Positions 1 through 8,851 of a stretch of DNA of 64,000 nt are shown one piece after another. This stretch comes from Gammaproteobacteria bacterium (GTDB lineage Bacteria > Pseudomonadota > Gammaproteobacteria > GCA-001735895): positions 1 through 64,000 of the forward strand of contig JACNJF010000084.1 in the NCBI GenBank assembly GCA_014382695.1, read 5' to 3'. The notes beneath the pieces are model-generated. The model had not been told where the DNA came from and searched no databases. It worked only from the letters and a program-made list of their open reading frames with translations. Each line of letters starts with the position of its first letter. The stretch's first letter is position 1. The translations under genes were made by a program, and so were the position numbers.

Positions 1-46
1 ATCTTAGTATTCATTCAGAACCTCCTAAATTACGACAATTATTTGA

Positions 47-126
47 GCCTAACGCGAGTGTAAGGGGCTGGCGGTTTTTGCCGGTCCCAGCGACCGAAGG
101 GAGCAACTTGACACCCTTGTTATGTG
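47..126 (-). other. integron attC recombination site (minus-strand orientation)
   Basis: On the minus strand: R'' CACATAAC ... R' GTTAGGC (consensus GTTRRRY), with internal imperfect arms GTGTCAAG / CTTACAC carrying one extra base in the 5' arm, as in attC sites; about 80 bp. Confidence 0.85.
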
Positions 127-157
127 TGTATTTATAGAAGGTACACATTGAAAGAAA

Positions 158-604
158 TTATATATACCATATTTTACTAATAATTTTACTTGCCATACGT
201 TCTGGGGAAACATATCCAAGCATCCCTAAACTAGCGTGGTATTTTTGGCATCTATATGGAAACAATCTAATACTCATGCAGCTATCTTTTGTCGATGATA
301 GAACCCTTGCTCTTTCTTCGTTGTGAAATACTCTAACACCAGTGTCATTACCAAATTTAAAAACTGCAAAAACTGTTGTTTTATACTCTCTATTAAAATC
401 ACCATCGTATACGTCAAGTAAGTCACTAGATACTTCTTGGTAACAAGATTTCTCATCTTCGCTTAGATTACGTAAAACCCCTTGAATATCTTCCTTTGCG
501 TCACCTTCAGTCAACTTAACGGGTTTTACAGTTAATACTCCGAACTTGAATAACAGATCGTTTTTAATTCGCCTGAATACATAAAACATATTGTAATCTA
601 CCAC
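158..604 (-). CDS. hypothetical protein, cassette ORF (GTG start overlapping the upstream stop; internal ATG also possible)
   Basis: 148 aa ORF overlapping the end of the 193 aa ORF; lies between two attC sites; no family recognised. Confidence 0.6.
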   Translation of the reverse strand: MVDYNMFYVFRRIKNDLLFKFGVLTVKPVKLTEGDAKEDIQGVLRNLSEDEKSCYQEVSSDLLDVYDGDFNREYKTTVFAVFKFGNDTGVRVFHNEERARVLSSTKDSCMSIRLFPYRCQKYHASLGMLGYVSPERMASKIISKIWYI

Positions 605-1179
605 AATTTCATAACAGGATAATCAGGAAGGTCTTTATCTGGTGTATAGGAAAAAAGGATATATGCTTCATTTATATTCAATGGAATTTCCCAATTGTGG
701 TTGTTGACAAATTGATTCACCCTCTTGAAGGGAAGCTTAGGCTCATCAGTGAATAAAAGTAAAAATACAGCAGAGTAAGCATCGCTATATACCGCTTCTA
801 GTGATTTTGATTTTTTATTGATAATGTTTTGAATTTCATCCAACGTGTTATCCTTATCCCAACTTACAACCTCAGAAAAATAACTCCTCTTTCCTTGAAT
901 TTGAGAATTTATTGCATCTTCATTTACAAGCTCAGTAAGCTCTAAAGCTATTTTCTCTCCTAAACTATTAAATGCCATAATATCAGGTGGATCATCTCCA
1001 TTTTTTATATTTCTAAACTTTCTACCTTCTAACGAACGTAAACCCTCAAAAAATCTAATAGCTATTGATAATTCTTTAGTTTTTTCATACTTTCTGGGAT
1101 AGTGAAAAAATGATGCATGCTTTCTTATTTGCTTTTTTACGTCCTCTATTAATTCAGTAAAAACTTTTTTCTGGCACAT
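598..1179 (-). CDS. hypothetical protein, possibly PD-(D/E)xK nuclease-like, cassette ORF
   Basis: 193 aa ORF; motif GDDPPDIMAFNSLGEKIALELTELV resembles a D-x(n)-E-x-T/K nuclease core by eye only. Confidence 0.65.
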   Translation of the reverse strand: MCQKKVFTELIEDVKKQIRKHASFFHYPRKYEKTKELSIAIRFFEGLRSLEGRKFRNIKNGDDPPDIMAFNSLGEKIALELTELVNEDAINSQIQGKRSYFSEVVSWDKDNTLDEIQNIINKKSKSLEAVYSDAYSAVFLLLFTDEPKLPFKRVNQFVNNHNWEIPLNINEAYILFSYTPDKDLPDYPVMKLW

Positions 1180-1183
1180 AATA

Positions 1184-1588
1184 TTAAGAAAAATATAAAA
1201 ACCCCGCTAACATAATAACAGCGGCGACAAAAGCTAATGTGATTCTCTCTTTCCGATCCTTCAATTTTTGAGCTGATGCTTCTTTCTGCGCATCCGAGGC
1301 ATGCTTCAAAATCCAGCTCCTTGCTTCTTCTAAAGTTAATTGGTCTTTTGATACATTAATATCGTTGTAAACGTTATTGAATGTGCCAACATCAAAACGA
1401 TTTTCAAGAACTTCACTTTTGGCGACGACCCAAAATCCTATTCTAAATGCATGAGGGCCTAACAGCTTATTTGATTCAGAATAACGCATAGAAGAATTTT
1501 TAGAGTAATAGTTGCTTTCAGGAAAAAGATCTTTCACTTCGTAAAAGAGTGATCTTATATTGTCTGATGTCACTATTTTAGATTCCAT
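1184..1588 (-). CDS. hypothetical protein with C-terminal membrane anchor, cassette ORF
   Basis: 134 aa ORF ending in ITLAFVAAVIMLAGFLYFS (single TM helix); stop lies 5 nt from the next start. Confidence 0.65.
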   Translation of the reverse strand: MESKIVTSDNIRSLFYEVKDLFPESNYYSKNSSMRYSESNKLLGPHAFRIGFWVVAKSEVLENRFDVGTFNNVYNDINVSKDQLTLEEARSWILKHASDAQKEASAQKLKDRKERITLAFVAAVIMLAGFLYFS

Positions 1589-1653
1589 ACCTTGTTTTGG
1601 ACTTAACTCGATTTTAAAAACGGACTTGTAGTCAATGATGTTAATTTTTACTG

Positions 1654-1743
1654 CACATAACGTCGCAAATCACTGGGAAATTTAGCCGTAGCGACGAAGG
1701 AGCGTAGGTTAAATTTTTCCATGTGAATTTGCCTTGTTATGTG
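1654..1743 (-). other. integron attC recombination site (minus-strand orientation)
   Basis: Perfect outer inverted repeat CACATAAC...GTTATGTG; inner arms GCAAATTCAC / GTGATTTGC with one extrahelical base in the minus-strand 5' arm; further pairing around TGGRAAA/TTTAACC. Confidence 0.9.
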
Positions 1744-1782
1744 TTTTTGAATTATGCATATGCTATTGATCTACCCAACAAT

Positions 1783-2661
1783 TCAAAGATTTCTATCATC
1801 TTCGAACGCCCGCAACCTAAAGGCATGTTGAGCATTAAAACCTTCAAAATTGAAACTGATAACATCATAAGGAATACCATTCTGAGAAGATTCATAAGAA
1901 TCTATATATCCAATACCCGTATATTCACCATTATTTATTTGAGAATCGCCACCATTTATGGCATCAGTAGGATCTATTGCCGAGCATGATGAAACCGTTA
2001 CGGTTGCTTTAATAATGCTATCTGTAATGTGCTCGTTAATAATTCCGTCAAACTGGCAACCATTTGTGTCATAGCCATTAAATGAATTAGTTATGAATGA
2101 TAAATTTATATCTTGTTTGTACCAACTAAGGTTTACTCTCTCGACACATCTTCCATTCACTATTAAACCGATGCAACTAACAGCAAAACCAAATTCCATA
2201 AAATAATTAGAAGGGGCGTTACTGAATTTGTATTTAAAATTTAGTGGTTGAGCGAAAGGGTTTAATATCTCACTTAAAGAAATCTGATTTTCGGGAAATT
2301 TTCGGAAGCTACCAAAATAAGGATTAGAGCCTCCCATATCATATGGAAACCCATACTCGTTATAAGTAACTTTAAAGTCATTACTGTCACTTTCATATGT
2401 ACCGCTTAGAGAATAATTTCTGCTTGACCCCAATAAATAAAAATCATTATTGTTATCAACAAATACTTTGCCACTTCTTAAGTTATCACTGCTGTTTTGA
2501 AAGCTAACATAGTAAATACCAGAAGTAGGTGGAATAGGAGTAGATGAAGGTATTGGACTGTTTTGATCTGCATTTGTATCAGAATCTCTCGCGCCACCAC
2601 ATGAAGTTAATGTAAATAAGGAGGTAGCAAAAAGTACATATATTGAAAATATCCTAATCAT
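1783..2661 (-). CDS. hypothetical lipoprotein, cassette ORF
   Basis: Start re-assigned to the ATG at 2661 (MIRIFSIYVLFATSLFTLTSCGG lipobox); starts right after the upstream ORF stop. Confidence 0.65.
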   Translation of the reverse strand: MIRIFSIYVLFATSLFTLTSCGGARDSDTNADQNSPIPSSTPIPPTSGIYYVSFQNSSDNLRSGKVFVDNNNDFYLLGSSRNYSLSGTYESDSNDFKVTYNEYGFPYDMGGSNPYFGSFRKFPENQISLSEILNPFAQPLNFKYKFSNAPSNYFMEFGFAVSCIGLIVNGRCVERVNLSWYKQDINLSFITNSFNGYDTNGCQFDGIINEHITDSIIKATVTVSSCSAIDPTDAINGGDSQINNGEYTGIGYIDSYESSQNGIPYDVISFNFEGFNAQHAFRLRAFEDDRNL

Positions 2662-2662
2662 G

Positions 2663-3367
2663 TTATTTATTCCTTGAATCATTATATTCTTTATAAGAGC
2701 AATTATCGTCCCATTCATGCTGAAGGTGATTTGGTAATAATACAACCAAGTTATTCTCACGTAGCTCGCTGAGCGAGCGACTTATTTGCATCATCTGGTA
2801 ACAGCTATGAAGCGCATTGTATGTGCTCATAAAAATCAAACTCTCATCCATATATTCTAGCAATTCATCGTATCGATTTTTATACTTTTCCTGGGAATGA
2901 AAATTGCCGGAATACAACAAAGTATCAATCAGATTTTTGTTAGTTTTAATGGGTCCGGGATAATCTTTACACATTAAAAGTGCGTCCCTATCCAATACTT
3001 CTTTCCAGTTATCTCTCATGTGTCGATTAAATTTTCTGACATGAATATTATTAACGTTCTCCTCCATATAACTACAAACGGAATATATGCTCATACATTC
3101 GCTTTTCATATAAAAAAGCCTTAGAGACCACACGAATGATGCAACATCAGAAATGGATATTGATTGACCCGCACACTCCCAGCGATTTCCGACAAGACGT
3201 CCACTAATATGAGAAAACATCTTTCCCTCTTTTAGAAGGCGATCTGCATGCCTGATAAATTCGCTTTTTACATACCAGAAACTTTCAGGCTTTCCATCTT
3301 CCGGACTTACCTTTGGAAATACAGTACCTGAAATGTCTATAGGTGTTTGTCCATAATTCAAACGCAT
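2663..3367 (-). CDS. hypothetical protein, cassette ORF
   Basis: 234 aa ORF starting 26 nt after a GTTATGTG cassette boundary on the minus strand; no family recognised. Confidence 0.6.
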   Translation of the reverse strand: MRLNYGQTPIDISGTVFPKVSPEDGKPESFWYVKSEFIRHADRLLKEGKMFSHISGRLVGNRWECAGQSISISDVASFVWSLRLFYMKSECMSIYSVCSYMEENVNNIHVRKFNRHMRDNWKEVLDRDALLMCKDYPGPIKTNKNLIDTLLYSGNFHSQEKYKNRYDELLEYMDESLIFMSTYNALHSCYQMMQISRSLSELRENNLVVLLPNHLQHEWDDNCSYKEYNDSRNK

Positions 3368-3392
3368 AACTAGAATATTTCACCTTTATTTA

Positions 3393-3400
3393 CACATAAC
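3393..3400 (-). other. 5' boundary of the first visible integron cassette (G^TTATGTG)
   Basis: GTTATGTG on the minus strand is the exact complement of R'' (CACATAAC) of the attC that closes this cassette at 1736-1743. Confidence 0.6.
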
Positions 3401-3426
3401 AGCGAATTCTACAGTTTCTCTGTTCA

Positions 3427-3459
3427 CCGGGTTTTACGGAAACTGTAAAACCCGGTTTT
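3427..3459 (+). terminator. terminator-like hairpin
   Basis: CCGGGTTTTAC-N7-GTAAAACCCGG followed by TTTT. Confidence 0.4.
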
Positions 3460-3870
3460 GGATTGTTTAAAACTGATCCATATTGAACGGGCAATCAAGG
3501 CCAGCAATCGAATAGAGCGGATAGTTTGACGGTGGTAATAACCCGGAATCTGTTTCATTTTGTCCGGGCTTAATAATTGTTTTTCCATGTGTTTTTAGTA
3601 TCCCTGTGGAAAGGTAGTTAATTTTTATAATTTCCATCAGATTACCGCTTTATATATGAGCAGGTCAATGGGGTATTGTTATCTGATCCTTATGGGCTGA
3701 TGAACCGCATTGCAAAATGCGGAATTGATTGCCCATCTGCTTATCTGTCATGGTCAGTTCTGGAGAGCTAAAACGGGTGTTAATCCTGTTTGCCTTGCTC
3801 CCCGCTGCAGCGACTGGCGTACCTGAAATCAGGTACACTGACCTTTCTTTCACAAAAAGGGGGAGTTCGG

Positions 3871-4224
3871 ATGTCTTATATCGATGGTTATGTGGTTGCA
3901 GTGCCTACCCGGAATAAACAGAACTATATCAAGATTGCCACGGAGGCCGCGCAGGTATTCAAGGATCATGGCGCGCTGCGCGTGATGGAAAGCTGGGCGG
4001 ATGATGTGCCTGACGGGAAGCTAACTTCGTTTCCGCTGGCGGTGCAGTGTAAGCCCGATGAGAGCGTGGTGTTTTGCTGGATCGAATGGCCGGATCGTGC
4101 AACTCGCGATCAGGGGATGAAACAGGCGATGGCAGATGCGCGGATGCAGCATGATCCGGCTAAAATGCCGTTCGATGGGCAGCGTATGATTTTCGGTGGA
4201 TTTGACAGCATCGTTGACTGCTAA
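3871..4224 (+). CDS. DUF1428 family protein
   Basis: MSYIDGYVVAVPTRNKQNYIKIA...MPFDGQRMIFGGFDSIVD pattern; start moved to the ATG at 3871 after GGGGGAG. Confidence 0.85.
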   Translation: MSYIDGYVVAVPTRNKQNYIKIATEAAQVFKDHGALRVMESWADDVPDGKLTSFPLAVQCKPDESVVFCWIEWPDRATRDQGMKQAMADARMQHDPAKMPFDGQRMIFGGFDSIVDC

Positions 4225-4253
4225 TGCGAGTGCTATCGTCGGCCTCAATTTGA

Positions 4254-4286
4254 GAGCGGGGATATGGCTGTGCCAGAGCCCCGCTC
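4254..4286. terminator. bidirectional terminator-like hairpin between convergent genes
   Basis: GAGCGGGG ... CCCCGCTC inverted repeat. Confidence 0.5.
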
Positions 4287-4295
4287 AGAAGTTTA

Positions 4296-7200
4296 TCAGC
4301 GCATCTCTTTCAGTCTGGCGTTGGAAAACCACGCGTACAACACCGGTAACACGAACAGGGTCAGAAAGGTGGCCGTGACCAGACCGCCGACGATCACCGT
4401 GGCCAGCGGGCGCTGAATCTCTGAACCGACACCGTTTGAGAGGATCATCGGAATCAGTCCGAGTGCGGCGACGATGGCGGTCATTAGTACCGGGCGCAGA
4501 CGTGATACCGCACCTTCAAATACGGCTTTGGCGATGTCTTCATTGCCGTACTCGATACGCAGATTAATCGCTTCCACCATCACCACGCCATTCAACACCG
4601 CGACCCCGAACAGAGTGATAAAGCCGATTGAGCTTGGTACCGACAGATACTGTCCAGTCAGGTACAGTGCAAAGATGCCGCCGATCATCGCCAGCGGCAG
4701 GTTAACCAGAATCAGCAATGCCTGTCCTACCGAATGGGTGGCAAAATAAAGTAGCAGAGCAATCAGACCGATCGACAGCGGTACCACGATCATCAGGCGT
4801 TGTTGTGCGCGCTGCTGATTTTCATACTGCCCGCCGATATCGACCGAATAGCCGGGTGGCAGGTCGACCTGTTCGCGCATGGCCTGACGGATGTCCGCCA
4901 CCACGCTGCCCATATCGCGGCCCTGTACATTGGCCTGAATCACCACGCGGCGTTGTACGTCATCGCGCCGCACCTGTGGCGGCCCGGATTCGATGCTGAT
5001 GGCGGCCACATCTCCGAGGCGCACCCAGGCGCCGGTCGGTGACTGCAGACGCAGATCGGCAATCGCCTGCTGGTCTTTACGAAACTCACTGTCGAGGCGC
5101 ACGTAGATATCGTAGCGTTCGTTGCCGTTGATGATCTGACCGGCTTCCACCCCGCCAAGTCCATCGCGAACCAGATCCATCACGTCGCCCACGGCGAGTC
5201 CGTAGCGTGACAGCTGACGCCGGTCCGGTCTGACCACCAGTTGTGCCTCGCCGGCGATCTGTTCCATCGCCACATCGCGCGCACCGGGGATTGCCTGCAC
5301 CACTTTTTCGATGGCCTGGCCCTGTTCGGCGAGTACCTTCAGATCCGGCCCGAACAGCTTGATCGCCAGTTGTGCCTTGACCCCGGACAGCAGTTCATCC
5401 ACACGCGTCGCGATCGGCTGGGAAAAGTTCAGCAACAGGCCGGGAAACTGTTCCAGCCTGTGCTCCATCAGTTCCTGTAGCGCGAGTCGATTACTCGCGC
5501 TGGTCCACTCGGCAGTGGGCCTGAGGCCGATATAGATTTCGATATTATTCACCGGCTCCGGATCGCCGCCGATTTCTGCCCGGCCGATACGACTGGAGGC
5601 ATAGGTGACTTCGGGGAATTCGAGCAGCATGGCTTCCAGTACTGGTGCGACACTGAGTGCGGTATCCAGGCTGGAGGAAGGGGCCAGAGTAGCGCGCAGG
5701 TTGAGGGTGCCTTCTTCCAGTTCGGGCACAAACTCGGTGCCCAGTCTGGGCAGTAATAGCAGCGCCGACAGCAGCAGCCCGAAAGCGCCGATCAGGACCA
5801 GGACTTTAAACCGCATCGCGAAACTCAGCAGCCAGCGATACAGCGTTTCCAGCACCGAGACTAGCGGGCTGGTGCGCGCGCTCAGGCCGCGCTGGAACAG
5901 GTAGCTGGCCAGCGCCGGTACCACGATCAGAGAGACCGCCAGCGAGGCGGCCATTGCGATCATGATACTCACCGCCATCGGTTGAAACATCTTGCCTTCC
6001 ACCCCTTCCAGGCTGAATAGCGGGGCGAACACCACCATGATAATGGTAACGGCGAAGAACACCGGTTTGGCAACTTCGCGTGCTGCCTCCTGAATGCGCA
6101 GCGCGACCGGCCTATCCTGCTCGACGTCGTAGGGATCGGTATCATTCAGTGCAAGGTTTTGTGCATGCTGCTGATCGTGCTGGCGATCCGGGTGGCTCAG
6201 GTGTTTGAAGATATTTTCCATCATCACCACCGCGCCATCGACCATCATACCGATCGCAACCGCCAGTCCACCGAGCGACATCAGATTGGCCGACAGACCG
6301 TAATAAGCCATTACGGTCAGCGCCATGCCGATCGATAGCGGAATCGAAATCAACACCAGTAATACGGCGCGCAGATTGAGCAGGAATAACACCAGCACGA
6401 TCACGATAAACACGAAGGCTTCGACCAGAGCGGTTACTACCGTGCTCACCGCCTTGCTGATTAAATCCGACTGATCGTAAATCGGTTCAAAGCTGACGCC
6501 GGGCGGCAACGCCTGCTGGATCAGGTTGACGCGTTCAAGGATACCGTCGATGGTAGCCTTGGTATTCGCGCCCATGCGTTTCAGTACGATGCCGGAAACC
6601 ACTTCGCCCAGTTGTTCCAGTTCGCCACTGGCGTTACGCCGCGACAGGGTAACGGCACCCTGTCGGATTTCACTGCCGAGTTCAACGGTGGCAACATCGG
6701 CTACCGTAACCACCGCGCTGGCGGATGTTTTGAGCGGAATCTGGCGTAACTCGTCCAGCCCCTGCTGGTCATGGCCGAGCCAGCCTACCGCGCGAATCAC
6801 CAGCTGTTCCTGCCCGCGATCCATATACCAGCCGCCGGCGTTTTCGTTATTTCGCTCAAGCGCTGCGACCACATCACTCTGGCTCAATTCATAGGCGAGC
6901 AGGCGGGCCGGATTGATATTCACCTGATACTGGCGCACATCACCGCCAAACGACAACACATCGGTAACCCCGTCCACCGGCATCAGCAGCAACTTGACCA
7001 CCCAGTCGTTGAGGCTGCGTAAGGCCATCACGTCATAGCCGGAACTGGCTTCGGCCAGCAGCAGGTACTGATAAACCTGACCCAGCCCCGAGGTATTGGG
7101 GCCGATTTCCGGCGTGCCGACGCCAGCCGGAATCAACTCTCTGGCCGATTGCAGGCGCTCGAACACCAGCTGGCGCGCAAAATAGATATCGGTGCCTTCA

Positions 7201-7493
7201 CGGAACACCACGGTAATTCCAGACAGTCCGGTCTTGGAAATAGAGCGTACCTCTTCCACATCGGGCAGCGCGTACATCACCGCTTCGATCGGAAAGGTGA
7301 TTAGCTGCTCGACTTCTTCCGCCGCCAGTCCGGGGGCTTCGGTATTGATCGAAACCTGTACATTGGTGACATCCGGAAACGCATCCAGATTGAGCCGGGG
7401 AATGATGAAGAAAGCCGCGACACTGAATGTCAGTAGTGCAATCACCACCATCAGACGGTTGCTGACCGCCCAGTCGATAACTCGATTTAACAT
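4296..7493 (-). CDS. heavy-metal efflux RND transporter permease (CzcA/CusA family)
   Basis: 1065 aa; RND architecture, LAVAIGMMVDGAVVMMEN in TM4, repeated domains. Confidence 0.93.
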   Translation of the reverse strand: MLNRVIDWAVSNRLMVVIALLTFSVAAFFIIPRLNLDAFPDVTNVQVSINTEAPGLAAEEVEQLITFPIEAVMYALPDVEEVRSISKTGLSGITVVFREGTDIYFARQLVFERLQSARELIPAGVGTPEIGPNTSGLGQVYQYLLLAEASSGYDVMALRSLNDWVVKLLLMPVDGVTDVLSFGGDVRQYQVNINPARLLAYELSQSDVVAALERNNENAGGWYMDRGQEQLVIRAVGWLGHDQQGLDELRQIPLKTSASAVVTVADVATVELGSEIRQGAVTLSRRNASGELEQLGEVVSGIVLKRMGANTKATIDGILERVNLIQQALPPGVSFEPIYDQSDLISKAVSTVVTALVEAFVFIVIVLVLFLLNLRAVLLVLISIPLSIGMALTVMAYYGLSANLMSLGGLAVAIGMMVDGAVVMMENIFKHLSHPDRQHDQQHAQNLALNDTDPYDVEQDRPVALRIQEAAREVAKPVFFAVTIIMVVFAPLFSLEGVEGKMFQPMAVSIMIAMAASLAVSLIVVPALASYLFQRGLSARTSPLVSVLETLYRWLLSFAMRFKVLVLIGAFGLLLSALLLLPRLGTEFVPELEEGTLNLRATLAPSSSLDTALSVAPVLEAMLLEFPEVTYASSRIGRAEIGGDPEPVNNIEIYIGLRPTAEWTSASNRLALQELMEHRLEQFPGLLLNFSQPIATRVDELLSGVKAQLAIKLFGPDLKVLAEQGQAIEKVVQAIPGARDVAMEQIAGEAQLVVRPDRRQLSRYGLAVGDVMDLVRDGLGGVEAGQIINGNERYDIYVRLDSEFRKDQQAIADLRLQSPTGAWVRLGDVAAISIESGPPQVRRDDVQRRVVIQANVQGRDMGSVVADIRQAMREQVDLPPGYSVDIGGQYENQQRAQQRLMIVVPLSIGLIALLLYFATHSVGQALLILVNLPLAMIGGIFALYLTGQYLSVPSSIGFITLFGVAVLNGVVMVEAINLRIEYGNEDIAKAVFEGAVSRLRPVLMTAIVAALGLIPMILSNGVGSEIQRPLATVIVGGLVTATFLTLFVLPVLYAWFSNARLKEMR

Positions 7494-7508
7494 GGCATTA
7501 TCTCCGCA

Positions 7509-8831
7509 TCAATGATTGTGCGGATCAAAACCGCCCTTGGCGATCTGAGAAGCGACAAAGAAAGCGCCTTCGATCACCACCCTGGTGCCTGCCGCTACGC
7601 CGTTGATTTCTCGCCATTGGCCGAGCGAACGTCCGAGGACCACTTCCTGAGCTTTAAACTGACCCGCTTCGGTTTCCACAAAAACCGTCCAGTCGCCATC
7701 GGCACTGCGCATCAGGGCGGCTTCCGGAACCGCCAGTACCGCATGTTCGGTGGTGAACACAAAGTAAACGTCGGCGAACAGGCCCGGATGCAGTCGATGG
7801 GCATCGTTGTTAACCAGCAGACGGACGACGCGGGTGCGGGTCTGCGGATCAATGGTGTGAGCCTCCTGCGCGACCCGCGCTGCAAACCATTCATTACCGA
7901 CCCTGACCTGAGCCAGGGTGCCGGTCGGCAGCTCCAGGTTGGCGGTGGGTGCCAGACGTGCTTCCACCCAGAGTTCATGCTCATCGGCCAGTTCCATCAG
8001 TGCCTGGCCGGCTTCTACGCGCTGGCCCTGATGAAAATCATCCGACAGTACCGCCCCGGAAATCGCGGCATACAGGGTGTATTCACCGAGATTCTGATTC
8101 TTTCGGGTGAGTGACTGAATCGCGTCCTGCGACAGACCATAAGCGATCAGTCTGCCATACGCGGCTTCGTAATCGGTCTGGGCGGCGATAAAACGCCGGT
8201 CACCGATGGCTTTTTTCCCCAGTTTTTCCACCCGTTGCCATTCTGCATTGGCAACCCGGAACGCGGCCTGAGATTCGGCGACGGTTTCGCTGAACAGGGT
8301 GACCAGCGGCTTGCCCTTTTCGACATGATCGCCGAGTGCGACCGAGCGTCGTAGTACCACCGAGTCGACGCGTGGTGACACCAGATAACTGGTATAACCA
8401 TTGGCCTTGATTTCACCCGGCGCATACACCTGAAAGTCCATCTGTTGCGCGCTCAGGCTTGCGACCCTGATTTTGGCCAGCGACAGTTGCTGGCGGGATA
8501 ATGCGACACCTTCTTCATGATCATCATGGCCCGCATGGCCGTGTCCATCATCGGGTTTGCCTCCAGCGATGTCATCGTGTGCGTGACGGTCGCCATTCTG
8601 ATGCGTGTCTTGCTTCGCGTCACCCATATCAAGGGTGAGTCCTCCATGTCCGGCGTGATCATGGTCAGCATGCTGATCGAGTTCCAGAGCGGGTGCCTGC
8701 CGGCTGATTAGCGTATCTTTGTGACTAGTTTCGTCATGCGCGTGATTGTGTTCCTGCTGAGCGTATAAGCTGCTGCCCAGTGGCAGCAGCAGGCTGCTGA
8801 ACAGAATTAAAGTAAGAGTATTGTTTTTCAT
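7509..8831 (-). CDS. RND periplasmic adaptor subunit (CzcB/CusB-like) with His-rich N-terminus
   Basis: 440 aa; signal peptide, His/Asp-rich stretch, then biotinyl-lipoyl/HlyD-like domain. Confidence 0.9.
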   Translation of the reverse strand: MKNNTLTLILFSSLLLPLGSSLYAQQEHNHAHDETSHKDTLISRQAPALELDQHADHDHAGHGGLTLDMGDAKQDTHQNGDRHAHDDIAGGKPDDGHGHAGHDDHEEGVALSRQQLSLAKIRVASLSAQQMDFQVYAPGEIKANGYTSYLVSPRVDSVVLRRSVALGDHVEKGKPLVTLFSETVAESQAAFRVANAEWQRVEKLGKKAIGDRRFIAAQTDYEAAYGRLIAYGLSQDAIQSLTRKNQNLGEYTLYAAISGAVLSDDFHQGQRVEAGQALMELADEHELWVEARLAPTANLELPTGTLAQVRVGNEWFAARVAQEAHTIDPQTRTRVVRLLVNNDAHRLHPGLFADVYFVFTTEHAVLAVPEAALMRSADGDWTVFVETEAGQFKAQEVVLGRSLGQWREINGVAAGTRVVIEGAFFVASQIAKGGFDPHNH

Positions 8832-8851
8832 GTGGGATCCGAATTTGGTGA

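Noticed and set aside
1723-1989. Plus-strand 88 aa ORF overlapping attC and the lipoprotein gene
   Set aside because: Antisense to a better supported lipoprotein ORF and overlapping a recombination site.
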